Assembly (NCBI GenBank): GCA_964410215.1
Contig: CAYPHA010000011.1
Location: forward strand, 29,071-93,070
Source of the DNA: CAYPHA01 sp964410215
GTDB lineage: Bacteria; Calditrichota; Calditrichia; Calditrichales; CAYPHA01
Length of the DNA stretch: 64,000 nucleotides
Direction of reading: 5' to 3'
Shown here: positions 51,395-61,459 of the stretch, in pieces
Layout of the letters: each line of letters opens with the position of its first letter
How positions within the stretch are numbered: position 1 is the stretch's first letter
Notes under the pieces: generated by a model
Database searches by the model: none
The model's input: the letters and a program-made list of their open reading frames with translations, nothing else
Told to the model about the DNA's origin: nothing
Program-made: the position numbers and the translations under genes

Positions 51395-54300
51395 TTACTT
51401 GATCAGAATCATCTTTTTGACCGCGCTGAATTTACCGGCTTCGATCTGATAAAAATAGATGCCGCTGGCCAGATGACTGCCGTCAAACTGGAATTGATGC
51501 ATCCCGGCCGGCAGATTGCTGTTGACGAGTGTTTTCACTTTCTGTCCGAGTGCGTTATACACGACTATTTTTACCTTGGCATCCGTTGGCAGGGATACAT
51601 CAAAGCGTGTTGTCGGGTTAAACGGGTTCGGATAATTCTGACTCAGGGCAAATCCCGTCGGTCTATTGTGCAGATTTTCGTCGGAAATATCTGTTCCTCC
51701 GCCTTTTTTATAATAGGCCGTTGTCCAGAGGTCGACATCGAGTCCCCATGAGTAGCTGGGATTCAGCATTGTCCCGAAATCATTATATCCAAAGTCGGAA
51801 AACTGTTCCCAGGACCGGTTTTCACCTTCGCCTTCTCCGTCTGCATCCGCATAGATGGCCAGCGTGTCATCCCAGGTCCCGATCATTTCAAAACCGAGAA
51901 AGACGGGACCGTCGAGCATCATGGGCGCATCGAGGAAGAAGGTGTTACCCATCATCGTCGTATCGATCATGTCCGTCGTAATCGGTATGGCGGCCAGGAG
52001 GGAATCCGGTGCGCCGTTTTCACCGACTGTACGCACGACCATGTGCAGCGTATCAGGATCATTAACGACACTCTTAACGGCGAACTGGTACTTCATTCCC
52101 TGAAGGGCATCACCGGTAAGGAAATCCATGCGCTGGAATTTGCCGATATCGCCATATTCATTCGTTCCGGCGATGTAGCCCCAGCCGTAGGGATTTACAT
52201 GGACCGTCGGTGTGTCGCCGTAGAACAGGGTATCCATTTCGGCCAGCACGAAATCCTCGTTCGGTGAGAAGGCGCCCAGACCGTTATTCGTACCGAAAAC
52301 AAAGATCAGTACCTCCTCCTGGTCAACCTGCATAAAGTCGACACTTCCGGTGCCGTTGCCGTTTGTAGCATCACCCAATGACGATGTATATCCTCTGAGG
52401 AAAGCGTTTTTTGCACCGTAGGTAACGTCAACACCTACAGCGTATTCACTGCCGCTTCCACCACCTACATTGGGGTAGTAGGCCAGAATGATTTTTTCGT
52501 CTCCCATGTCCAGGGCGCTGATTTTACTGGCAGAGGTTCCCACAACCTCAGTGGAGACCGTATCGATCAGTGTTCCATCCATTGTATAGTGAATGAGTGG
52601 CTTTCCATACGATTTTACATAAATAGTGCCATCTCCGAAAGTGGCAACATTCGGAACGCTTCCCATTGCACCAGGAGGTAGATTAATAATAGTTGGCGTA
52701 AACGTTGATCCAAAATCATCCGTGGTAAATTTGACAATTTGGGCTCCGCCACTGACGGCTGCATATATGACCAGGGAATTATCATCCGCGCGGCCATAAA
52801 CACTGAACATATCGCCCAGGCGTCCGACACCTCCTTCATAGGATATTACGGTCTGCGGATCAGCCGTCTCATCATCCCAGCGGTACACACGGAAAGGATG
52901 CGTTTCATCGCTGCCCAGGCTCATATTGCAGACGAAGATGATACCATCATCGGATACATCAACTGCGTTCAGGTGGAACAGTCCCACGCCCTCAGCGTCG
53001 GCCGGTTTTGGAATCTCGCCCAGGAAGGCGCCGGTCATGGCATCGTGATAGACGATACGATGCGCTCCGAACCGTGTAACGACATAAACCTTACCGTTAC
53101 CGGCGGCCATACCCCGTTCATAATCTGAAGTCGACATATATTCCGGATAATTTCCGGCGGCGACGGATTGCTGCCAGAGCGTGATCAGTTTTTCCGGTTC
53201 CGGAGCCGGAATGACCGGTTCCGTGACCATGAAGTTATCGAAAATAACCCGGCTGCTATCCATATCGAAGGCATAAATGCCCGGATAACCTTCACTCAGG
53301 AAGGGTGATTCATCGGAATAGGGGCAGCCCGGTAAGAGTTCGCCATCGACATAGGCCCAGAAATTGTTTTCATAAACGGTCACCTTGAAATTATGCCAGC
53401 CTGTCTCGAGGGCTTCAATGTCCACACCCGGATTCCAGTACTGGCTGATATGCCAGTTGGCGCCGTCATAGCCCTGCAGGCGGAGTTGACCATGGTCTGA
53501 ACCGGTTGAATTGCGGTAAACCAGGCGATAATAGGCTGTTTCCTCATGTGCCATCTTTATGCCGATTCCGGTATACAGATTGAAATCTTCTGTCGGTTCA
53601 GCATTGATGTAGATATCCGCCTCGATCGTATAATTCTTAAAAACAGCGTCCTTTACATGGGCAAGGGCGGTATAAATAGTGTCTTTATCGAATACCGCGA
53701 CATGACTTCCCCAGGCACTCGCCGTCGAGTCGGCCACATATATTTCTGAACGACCATAGGCATTTTCCACATTAAAATCCCATTCCAGGTCGAGGGTTCC
53801 GTCCGTTGCCATTTCAATCAGCGGCAGCACAGGCACATCCGGTTCCAGGTCGATGAAGTCTTCCTGGTAGGTTCCCCTCAGCAGATACCCGTCATCTGCA
53901 GGAATGGACATGGTATTCTGATCGGCGACGGCGATGATATTCATATGCCCCATTGGCGGGGTCCAGCCGTCGAGATCTGTCTCCGCATCGATCAGTATAG
54001 CCGCGGTATCGGTACCATCGGTGAAATGAACTTCGCCCGTATTGCCTTCGGCCGGCCATGCTTCCGGATCGATCAGCATAACGCTGTCTACCTGTACCAG
54101 CCAACCCTCTGTAAGCTCATCCATTGCTGCGATGGTGATGTGTACGGGTTCCACATTGTTGCCACTGCTAAGCACACTGACATCTTCAGCCGCGTCAACG
54201 ACCACAACCGTCAGGCCGTTAACCTGTCCGACCGTGCCGCGAACATGAACCTCATCACCTTCAGACAGGTTCAGAGCCACGGCATCACTGTGCAGCACGA

Positions 54301-56437
54301 TGCCGGCCGTGGAATCCTGCATCCAGTATTCCGTATTCGTACTGTAATTGGGGGAAGTAATGATACCGGAGGTCACGACGGTTTCATCCAGTTTGTCCGG
54401 TACATAGTCTTCGTTGTCGTCAACTCTGGCCTCAGCGATCGTAATCGCCGGATCCGGTACATTGACATGCAGCATACCCACGCCGCCGCCTGTTCCGGCG
54501 GAGGTCCAGTACAGATTGTTTGTTATCATATCGAAGGCGACATCGACAACCAGGTTGGCGGCGTTTATCGTACCGCCCGCATCATACACACCGTCTCCGT
54601 CACTATCCAGTGCTTCATCGAGCGGCGGATAATTAGTGCCGTCCAGCGTCCCCGCTGCGATTCCATCCAGGGAACCACCGGCTTCACCGAGGATGTACAG
54701 ATTGTCATCCGGATCGACGTCCAGCCCCTGGGCGACGAAGGCCGTGAAGGGCAGGGCGTTCGTCGCATCTTCGTCCTTCACATAAGCGGTTTCGTTCCAG
54801 GTGTACACGGCCCTGTTGGCCACTCCGCCGCCATTATTGGACAGCCACACGGTGCTTCCATCAACCGATGCGATGGCATCGACGTCATTGCCCGTGAACG
54901 GGTCTGTAATAATAGCGCCGGTATTTTCAACAAATGTGCCGGTTCCATCATCCGTAAAGGCTCGTACATCATTTCCTTTGCCGACCATGATAGTCACTTC
55001 AGAACCGCTGCCCACAACCTCGATGCTGCGGCTGAAGCCGGATTCGCCGGAGAGGTTCACGACGATTTCCGGCATGGTGGTGTCGGCATCGCTGGCCCAT
55101 TTAACCACATATCCGTCGAAGGTATTGGCAAAGATCTGTCCGTCGGAGGTGACAGCCACCCGGTAAGGAGCGACGGCACTGGCAGTCCACAGCCCGCCAA
55201 GGCCTTCACTGGATAGATCATACCAGTACGTACCATCGACCGCGCTGTGTACATGAATGGTGTTATTATCATCGTCAGCGACGATGATGGAATTGGTGGT
55301 GAATTCGTTCGGACGGATACACCCGAATCCGGAAAATTCATCCGATCCGGGGGCGGTCCAGTATACCATATAAGTCTCCGGATCGATACAGATATCGGTG
55401 AGCAGTGAGGGGGAATTCATACCACCGTCATAGATGTTGTCACCGTCCGTATCACCGCTCAACGGGCTGTAATTATAGCCATTGATCGTTCCGATGGCGA
55501 AACCGTCGTTCGCACCGCCGGATTCGGACATAATATAGTAATCGCCTGCTACATCCAATCCCTGTACGACAAACCAGCTTAAATAGGGCAGATTGGCAAC
55601 AGCCTCCGTATCATTTACATAACCACTTTCGGTTAGATTATACACCCTGCGATTAACGGACTGGTCACCACCGCCCTCACCCTGTGCCGCATAGACCAAA
55701 TTCGAATCATTCGATGCGATTGCTTCACATTCGTCAGCCCAACCGGTAGCGATGGTAAGGTCGGTCATCTCCACCATCTGTCCGCTGCCGTTCATATCAA
55801 ACACACGGATATCGGTTCCCTTGCTCATGAACAGTCGTACATCGGTCCCACTGCCCACGACTTCCAGTGCGCGGCTGTTACCCGCTTCACCGGACAGGTC
55901 GATGACGATCTGCGGAACGGTTTCAGCAGCGTCATCGGCCCACCAGACGATGATGCCGTCAAATGAGTTGACAAAGATCTGTCCGTCAGCCGTCACAGCA
56001 ACGCGGTATGGTGAAACTACATGACCGTCGAACACCGTATCCACACCGGTCGTGTCCAGACTCCACAGATAAGCACCGCTCACGGCATCATGCACATGCA
56101 CACCGTTACCGTTATTATCCGCAAGTAAAATAGTTTTACCGGTATGGGTGGAGTTGATGTTCACATCAATTCCGCGGGCCTGTCCGCCACCGCTGATCCA
56201 TTCCGGTGCATCCTCATCGGTTGCTTTTGTAATCCACATTTCCGAAACGGACGGATTCAGCCCATTCCAGACGGAATTGGCATTAAAGTCGATACCACGG
56301 GCGTCGGAAGCTGCCATCCAGGCGGGGGCATTTTCGTCCGCATTCAGTACGACCCATTCCTCGGTGACGTTCTGGCCGTTAGCCACTGTAAACAGCGCCA
56401 GGGTCATCACAAGGAAAAGTAGTGTAACGTTTCTCAT
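51395..56437 (-). CDS. Large multidomain protein with type IX sorting domain
   Basis: A 1680-residue secreted protein with signal peptide (TLLFLVMTLALFTVANGQ). It begins with two diverged 45-residue repeats (ENAPAWMAASDARGIDFNAN and EDAPEWISGGGQARGIDVNI), then two about 300-residue copies of a propeller-like unit; each has VAPYRVAVTSDGQIFANTFD-like and EVVGSGSEVTIMVGKGNDVR-like strands and a Ca2+-type DSDGDGVYDAGG loop. Next come an OB-fold-like segment, a LamG-like jelly roll, another propeller, and a type A sorting domain (NYPNPFNPTTRFDVSLPTDA ... KKMILIK). It probably acts at the cell surface. No catalytic motif is seen. The flanking frames on the other strand are shadows. Confidence 0.9.
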   Translation of the reverse strand: MRNVTLLFLVMTLALFTVANGQNVTEEWVVLNADENAPAWMAASDARGIDFNANSVWNGLNPSVSEMWITKATDEDAPEWISGGGQARGIDVNINSTHTGKTILLADNNGNGVHVHDAVSGAYLWSLDTTGVDTVFDGHVVSPYRVAVTADGQIFVNSFDGIIVWWADDAAETVPQIVIDLSGEAGNSRALEVVGSGTDVRLFMSKGTDIRVFDMNGSGQMVEMTDLTIATGWADECEAIASNDSNLVYAAQGEGGGDQSVNRRVYNLTESGYVNDTEAVANLPYLSWFVVQGLDVAGDYYIMSESGGANDGFAIGTINGYNYSPLSGDTDGDNIYDGGMNSPSLLTDICIDPETYMVYWTAPGSDEFSGFGCIRPNEFTTNSIIVADDDNNTIHVHSAVDGTYWYDLSSEGLGGLWTASAVAPYRVAVTSDGQIFANTFDGYVVKWASDADTTMPEIVVNLSGESGFSRSIEVVGSGSEVTIMVGKGNDVRAFTDDGTGTFVENTGAIITDPFTGNDVDAIASVDGSTVWLSNNGGGVANRAVYTWNETAYVKDEDATNALPFTAFVAQGLDVDPDDNLYILGEAGGSLDGIAAGTLDGTNYPPLDEALDSDGDGVYDAGGTINAANLVVDVAFDMITNNLYWTSAGTGGGVGMLHVNVPDPAITIAEARVDDNEDYVPDKLDETVVTSGIITSPNYSTNTEYWMQDSTAGIVLHSDAVALNLSEGDEVHVRGTVGQVNGLTVVVVDAAEDVSVLSSGNNVEPVHITIAAMDELTEGWLVQVDSVMLIDPEAWPAEGNTGEVHFTDGTDTAAILIDAETDLDGWTPPMGHMNIIAVADQNTMSIPADDGYLLRGTYQEDFIDLEPDVPVLPLIEMATDGTLDLEWDFNVENAYGRSEIYVADSTASAWGSHVAVFDKDTIYTALAHVKDAVFKNYTIEADIYINAEPTEDFNLYTGIGIKMAHEETAYYRLVYRNSTGSDHGQLRLQGYDGANWHISQYWNPGVDIEALETGWHNFKVTVYENNFWAYVDGELLPGCPYSDESPFLSEGYPGIYAFDMDSSRVIFDNFMVTEPVIPAPEPEKLITLWQQSVAAGNYPEYMSTSDYERGMAAGNGKVYVVTRFGAHRIVYHDAMTGAFLGEIPKPADAEGVGLFHLNAVDVSDDGIIFVCNMSLGSDETHPFRVYRWDDETADPQTVISYEGGVGRLGDMFSVYGRADDNSLVIYAAVSGGAQIVKFTTDDFGSTFTPTIINLPPGAMGSVPNVATFGDGTIYVKSYGKPLIHYTMDGTLIDTVSTEVVGTSASKISALDMGDEKIILAYYPNVGGGSGSEYAVGVDVTYGAKNAFLRGYTSSLGDATNGNGTGSVDFMQVDQEEVLIFVFGTNNGLGAFSPNEDFVLAEMDTLFYGDTPTVHVNPYGWGYIAGTNEYGDIGKFQRMDFLTGDALQGMKYQFAVKSVVNDPDTLHMVVRTVGENGAPDSLLAAIPITTDMIDTTMMGNTFFLDAPMMLDGPVFLGFEMIGTWDDTLAIYADADGEGEGENRSWEQFSDFGYNDFGTMLNPSYSWGLDVDLWTTAYYKKGGGTDISDENLHNRPTGFALSQNYPNPFNPTTRFDVSLPTDAKVKIVVYNALGQKVKTLVNSNLPAGMHQFQFDGSHLASGIYFYQIEAGKFSAVKKMILIK

Positions 56438-56581
56438 CAGACCTCCTGTAAAAGGTTAGTTGTACATGAAAAAGGTAAAGAAATGTGAAGAAATTATATA
56501 TTTGTTCAGTTAACTAACTAATTGTACTAAAAAAAAAGTGAAATAAAAAATAAAAAATAAAAAAAATTCAGTTTATTAAAT

Positions 56582-56623
56582 CCTGAAGCAGGATGTTTCA
56601 GACGAAACTATTCCTACTTCAGG
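56582..56623 (-). terminator. Probable terminator after the tricorn gene
   Basis: On the minus strand CCTGAAG pairs with CTTCAGG and an inner GTTTC with GAAAC, giving a long interrupted hairpin about 50 bases after the tricorn stop, followed by an A/T-rich stretch with a T run. The A/T-rich remainder (56438-56581) should hold the promoter of the large secreted protein. Confidence 0.55.
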
Positions 56624-56674
56624 TTTCTGATTATGGAGTAATACTGTTCAGCAGTATGATACCTGCCCGCTGCG

Positions 56675-59600
56675 TTATTGCGACCGGTCAGGGTATGCCG
56701 GTTTCGTCAACTTTGGTATCGGATTCTTTTTCAATTCTTCCAATACTACTTCGACGGCTTTTTCCAGTTGTGGATCACGACCGGCCACCAGTTCATGGGG
56801 CGCGTTTTCGACATCATAATCGGGATCCACGCCGTATCCTTCCACGGCCCAGTTACCCTCTGTATCCCACATACCGAAGGTCGGTACGGTTACCGCACCA
56901 CCGTCTACCAGACCCGGATTGCCGCTTATACCGATCAGGCCGCCCCAGGTACGCTTGCCAACCAGTTTCCCGAGTCCCGCCTTTTTAAAATAATAGGGAA
57001 AAGCATCGCCACCGGATCCGGACCAGCCGTTGATCAGCATGACTTTCGGACCACGGTGCATCACGAAGGGGGTTCGGTAATCCCTGAAGTCTCTGCGGGC
57101 CCAGAAGTTGTAAACATCCCGGTTAAGCAATTCGATAAAGCGATCCGGAATCTGGCCGCCGCTGTTGAAACGCTCGTCAATTACCAGGGCTTCCTTTTTA
57201 TGCTGGGAAATAAATTGACGGACCAGTTCGGTCTGACCGTCAATACCGGTGTTGGGTACATAAATATATCCGGCTTTACCACCACTGGCTTTTTCCACTC
57301 TTTTACGGTTTTCTTCGATCCAACTCAGGTAGCGTAAACGCGATTCCGAAACAACCGGTTTCACGAGCACGTCCGTTGCACCTTCGGCGGACGGTTTACT
57401 GTTGATGGTCAGGGTGACGACTTCATCGGCCAGTCCCTGGAATGCCGCCCATGGATCCTTTTTGAAATCGAGCGGCTGTCCGTTAACGGCCAAGAGATAG
57501 TTCCCTTCGTTTATATTGATTCCCGGTTCCCTGAGCGGTGAACGTATTTCCGCATAATCCCAGGGCCCGCCCGCGTAAATTTTACTTATTCGGTACCGTT
57601 TATTCGTTTCATCGACCTCGAAATCACAGCCAAGGAGACCAACGGAAATTCTCTCGGGTTGCTCGATGTCGCCACCGCGGACATAGGTATGGGAGGCGTT
57701 CAGTTCGGCAATCATTTCACCAAGGACATAATTGAGATCCGCCCGGTCGGCAACGAAGGGGAGAAGGGCGGCGTAACGTTTTTTGATGGCTTTCCAGTCC
57801 AGACCGTGCATGCCGGGATCGTAAAAGTAGTCCCGTTCAATACGCCAGGCATCATGGAACATCTGTTCCCATTCTTCGATGGGATTAATAGTTGCGGACA
57901 GCTTTTCGGTTGCTATTTTATCGTCGCCGACATTCTTACCTTCGGCCAGGTCGATGATGCCGTAAGTATTTCCTGCCTTATAGAGTACTTTTTTTCCGTC
58001 GGCAGAGAGAGTATACGTATCGATACCCGATATGATCGTTTTAGACTCCCGGTCTTCAAGGTCGAAGTAATGAAGGATGCCGGCAGGCTGACCCGGCTTG
58101 GCGGTGCCGGCCAGCGGTACCTTCTGGTAGATAATTTTACCTTTTACTGCTGACAGATTTCCTACGTTACCGATATCGGTAATTTTAACAATACGCTGTT
58201 CGATCCCCTCAAAATCGATGCTGATGTCTTCCGGGTCTTTTTCACTGCCGGAGTCCTCATCTCCTTCTTTTTCACCGTCCGTATCATCATCTTTGATTTC
58301 GGCTTCATCGCTTCGGGGTGAAAGGGGTGAGGGTACGTCATCGCGTAATGCAGCAGCATAGAGATTGGTACCGTTAGGGTAAACCCAGGTATTGTCGTAA
58401 TCGCTGTAAATGGGATTGAAAGAACGTTCTGAATAAAAATACAGATACTTTCCTTCCGGATCGAATACGGGATTGGAATTATTATAATAGTCGCTGGTTA
58501 TATTGAATGCTTTATTTGATGCGGTATCATATACTCTGATCAACCGGGTCGTGAATCCGTCGTAACGGTCGTAAGCAATCCAGCGGCTGTCGGAAGACCA
58601 GTTGTAATTGACATTGGCGAACAGATCGTCTTTGTCGACCTGCCTGGGTTTTCCGTCGCTGATGTTCAGATAAAACAGTGTACCGCTTTTGTCACTGAAG
58701 GCTATCTTTTTACTGTCCGGAGACCAGAGGGGACGATAGCGGAAGGCTTTTCCACCTTTCGTGATCTGTTGTTCTGCACCGCTACCGTCACCCGGACGGA
58801 TATACAGTTCGTACTCACCGGTTTTATCCGAGAAGTAAGCGATGTATTTACCATCGGGAGACCAGGACGGGTAGCGCTCGGCCACACCGGATGTGTTGGT
58901 CAGGTTGCGCACACTACCGTGTTTTTGCGGTATGGTGAGAACCTCGCCCCGGGCTTCAAATATAGCACGCTTGCCGGCAGGAGAAAGGTCGAAACTACTG
59001 ATATTTTTGCTGAGATTTTTTATTTGTGTCCGGACCTTCGGAAAGTCGGATGGTACCTGTACGTCGACTTCTTTCATTACTTCCGTTTCCAAATTGACCA
59101 GGTATAGTTTGCCGCCGTTTTCAAAGATGATATCGGTTGCGCCGATACTGGGCCATTTGACATCATACGTATCAAAACGGGTAATCGGGCGGAATGACTT
59201 TGTATCCATGTTATACGCCCAGATATTTAGCTTCTTATTGGAATCACGATCCGACAGGAAATAAACGGTATTGCCGTGCCACATCGGTAGGGCGTCGGTT
59301 CCGTCAAACTGTGTGATTTTTTCAGAATGATTTTTTTTGAAATCATACAGCCATAAATCGCTGGCCATACCGCCGCGGTATCGTTTCCACGTCCGCATTT
59401 CACGCGAAATGGTCTGGAATATCATTTTACTGCCGTCCGCGTTGAATGTGGCAATTTCGCCATAAGCAAGCGGTAGTTGCTCCGGCAGCCCGCCGCTGAT
59501 TTTCTGTCTGTAAAACTGGTTGAACCGGCGCCTGGGGCTGTTCATGCCGGAACGGTAAAGTATATGTTTACCATCGGGGTACCATTCCACAACGTAATCA

Positions 59601-59923
59601 CTGGCGGAATGATGGGTCAGGCGTTCGGGTGTACCGCCTTCGGTTGGCATGATATAGACATCGGTATTGCCATCGTAATTTCCGCTGAAAGCAATATGTC
59701 TTCCGTCCGGTGAGAATTTCGGAAACAGTTCCTTGCCTTTTGGAGAACTGAGTTTGTAAGCCATGCCTCCGTCTTTTGAAACGGTCCACAGGTCTCCGGC
59801 GAACACGAAAACAATTCTGTCTGCGCTGACATCAGGGTAGCGTAACATCAATGCATCAGGTTGAACCTGGGCGGATAAGCTGACGGGTACCAGGAACAGT
59901 ATAAATAGCAACAGTCTTTTCAT
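56675..59923 (-). CDS. Tricorn-type protease (S41), exported
   Basis: A 1082-residue exported enzyme: signal peptide LLLFILFLVPVSLSAQ, an N-terminal six-bladed then seven-bladed propeller (GDLWTVSKDGG, SPDGRHIAFSGNYDG, WSPDGKYIAYFSD), a PDZ domain and the S41 catalytic core. The catalytic His is in NASHTYVRGGD and the Ser in WSGSGGDAFPYYF. It degrades peptides to short fragments; here in the periplasm or outside. The frame goes on upstream to 60004 but GGAGG before 59923 sets the start. Secreted tricorn homologues are common in FCB bacteria. It follows hemL after 88 bases, with a possible terminator between. Confidence 0.93.
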   Translation of the reverse strand: MKRLLLFILFLVPVSLSAQVQPDALMLRYPDVSADRIVFVFAGDLWTVSKDGGMAYKLSSPKGKELFPKFSPDGRHIAFSGNYDGNTDVYIMPTEGGTPERLTHHSASDYVVEWYPDGKHILYRSGMNSPRRRFNQFYRQKISGGLPEQLPLAYGEIATFNADGSKMIFQTISREMRTWKRYRGGMASDLWLYDFKKNHSEKITQFDGTDALPMWHGNTVYFLSDRDSNKKLNIWAYNMDTKSFRPITRFDTYDVKWPSIGATDIIFENGGKLYLVNLETEVMKEVDVQVPSDFPKVRTQIKNLSKNISSFDLSPAGKRAIFEARGEVLTIPQKHGSVRNLTNTSGVAERYPSWSPDGKYIAYFSDKTGEYELYIRPGDGSGAEQQITKGGKAFRYRPLWSPDSKKIAFSDKSGTLFYLNISDGKPRQVDKDDLFANVNYNWSSDSRWIAYDRYDGFTTRLIRVYDTASNKAFNITSDYYNNSNPVFDPEGKYLYFYSERSFNPIYSDYDNTWVYPNGTNLYAAALRDDVPSPLSPRSDEAEIKDDDTDGEKEGDEDSGSEKDPEDISIDFEGIEQRIVKITDIGNVGNLSAVKGKIIYQKVPLAGTAKPGQPAGILHYFDLEDRESKTIISGIDTYTLSADGKKVLYKAGNTYGIIDLAEGKNVGDDKIATEKLSATINPIEEWEQMFHDAWRIERDYFYDPGMHGLDWKAIKKRYAALLPFVADRADLNYVLGEMIAELNASHTYVRGGDIEQPERISVGLLGCDFEVDETNKRYRISKIYAGGPWDYAEIRSPLREPGININEGNYLLAVNGQPLDFKKDPWAAFQGLADEVVTLTINSKPSAEGATDVLVKPVVSESRLRYLSWIEENRKRVEKASGGKAGYIYVPNTGIDGQTELVRQFISQHKKEALVIDERFNSGGQIPDRFIELLNRDVYNFWARRDFRDYRTPFVMHRGPKVMLINGWSGSGGDAFPYYFKKAGLGKLVGKRTWGGLIGISGNPGLVDGGAVTVPTFGMWDTEGNWAVEGYGVDPDYDVENAPHELVAGRDPQLEKAVEVVLEELKKNPIPKLTKPAYPDRSQ

Positions 59924-59983
59924 GGTCAATCCTCCGGTTGATTGGATCAAAAAAAACCGATCACGGGCAAATGCAAGATTTAA

Positions 59984-60002
59984 GAAGCCCCGGACCGGCT
60001 TC
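59984..60002 (-). terminator. Possible weak terminator after hemL
   Basis: On the minus strand GAAGCC pairs with GGCTTC around a seven-base loop, ten bases after the hemL stop. The following T run is poor (TTAAATCTT), so termination may be partial. Confidence 0.4.
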
Positions 60003-60011
60003 ATTGTGGTA

Positions 60012-61292
60012 TTAAAAGAGCGATTTCAGTATTTTTGCCATGACTTTAAACGTATGAACCAGATCTTTTTCTTTATGAGCGGCAGAAATGAACATCGCCT
60101 CATACTGGGATGGTGCAATGTAGATACCTTTCTGCATGAGTTTTTCGAAATACCTGTTAAATTTATCCGTATCGGATGCAGTGGCATCCCTGAAATTCCG
60201 AACTTTTTTCCCGGTAAAATACAGACATCCCATTGAATTGACATAGTTCAGGGACACGGGCAGTTTTTCTTTTTCAATAAATTTTTCCATTCCAAGGAAA
60301 AACGTATTTGCTTTTTTATTCAGCGATCTGAAAAAGGCGGGTTTTGAAATCAATTCCAGTGTTTTTAATCCGGCTGCAACGGCGAGAGGATTTCCGGACA
60401 GGGTTCCGGCCTGGTATATAGGACCGGAAGGCGCAATTTTATTCATAATGTCCCGTTTCCCGCCGTATGCTGCTGAAGGCAGTCCGCCTCCAATCACTTT
60501 ACCCAGTGTCGTAAGGTCCGGCATCACATTATAGATAGACTGGGCCCCGCCCGGGTGTACGCGGAAGCCGGTCATAACTTCATCGAAAATGAGAAGAGCG
60601 CCATGTTTGTCGCAAAGTGTCCGGAGGCCTTCGAGAAAACCTTCGGCAGGGGGTATCACACCCATGTTACCGGCAATCGGTTCCACGATCACAGCGGCAA
60701 TATCCGAAGGCATGTTTTCGAATAACGGCCTTACCGAATCCAGGTCATTGAATTGCGCGGTGAGGGTATCTTCGGCCACGCCCCTGGGAACGCCGGGACT
60801 GTCCGGTTCACCCATCGTCAGAGCGCCCGATCCCGCACGAATGAGAAAGCTGTCACCATGTCCGTGGTAACACCCTTCAAATTTTATGATTTTATCACGT
60901 CCCGTAAAGCCGCGTGCCAGACGGATCGCACTCATTGTCGCTTCCGTTCCGGAATTCACCATACGTACCATCTCGACAGAGGGAACCATTTCCACAATTT
61001 TTTCCGCCAGCCGGATTTCCAGTTCGGTGGGGGCACCAAAACTTGTACCTTTTTTGGCGGTGGTGTTAATGGCCTGGATCACATCTTTATGGGCATGTCC
61101 CAGAATCATCGGTCCCCAGGAGCCAACATAATCGATATATTCTTTACCGTCTGCGTCTTTGATCCGGCATCCTTTGGCGGAAGCAATAAAAGGCGGGTCA
61201 ATATTAACAGACCTGAAGGCCCGGACGGGCGAGTTCACACCGCCGGGAATCAGTTTCTGCGCTTCTTTTAAAAGTTCACTGCTGATATTCAT
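60012..61292 (-). CDS. hemL: Glutamate-1-semialdehyde 2,1-aminomutase
   Basis: PLP enzyme making 5-aminolevulinate in the C5 route. The 426 residues show LIPGGVNSPVRAF, MVNSGTEATMSAIRLARGFT, CYHGHGDSFL, IFDEVMTGFRV and the PLP lysine in TTLGKVIGGGLP. Start at 61292 follows GGAGGAAAGG; the frame goes on to 61343 but that start lacks a site. With hemB, hemY and hemH it forms most of a haem operon. The C5 route also needs glutamyl-tRNA reductase (hemA), not in the window. Confidence 0.95.
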   Translation of the reverse strand: MNISSELLKEAQKLIPGGVNSPVRAFRSVNIDPPFIASAKGCRIKDADGKEYIDYVGSWGPMILGHAHKDVIQAINTTAKKGTSFGAPTELEIRLAEKIVEMVPSVEMVRMVNSGTEATMSAIRLARGFTGRDKIIKFEGCYHGHGDSFLIRAGSGALTMGEPDSPGVPRGVAEDTLTAQFNDLDSVRPLFENMPSDIAAVIVEPIAGNMGVIPPAEGFLEGLRTLCDKHGALLIFDEVMTGFRVHPGGAQSIYNVMPDLTTLGKVIGGGLPSAAYGGKRDIMNKIAPSGPIYQAGTLSGNPLAVAAGLKTLELISKPAFFRSLNKKANTFFLGMEKFIEKEKLPVSLNYVNSMGCLYFTGKKVRNFRDATASDTDKFNRYFEKLMQKGIYIAPSQYEAMFISAAHKEKDLVHTFKVMAKILKSLF

Positions 61293-61459
61293 TTTTTCCT
61301 TTCCTCCAAATTTACTATGATTTGCATGATTAAATGATTTCATGATTTATTTTCCTGACTATGCCTCATAATGATGTTGCAGAGCTGACAAAGAATTTGA
61401 AATCAATGTCCTGCCTGCTCCTATTACTTAATCATAGTCCATCATTTAATCATGTTTAA

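Noticed and set aside
53945..55216. 423-codon open frame on the plus strand
   Set aside because: It is antisense to the large secreted protein, has no recognisable motif or binding site, and reads like the complement of repeated GDG/DS codons.
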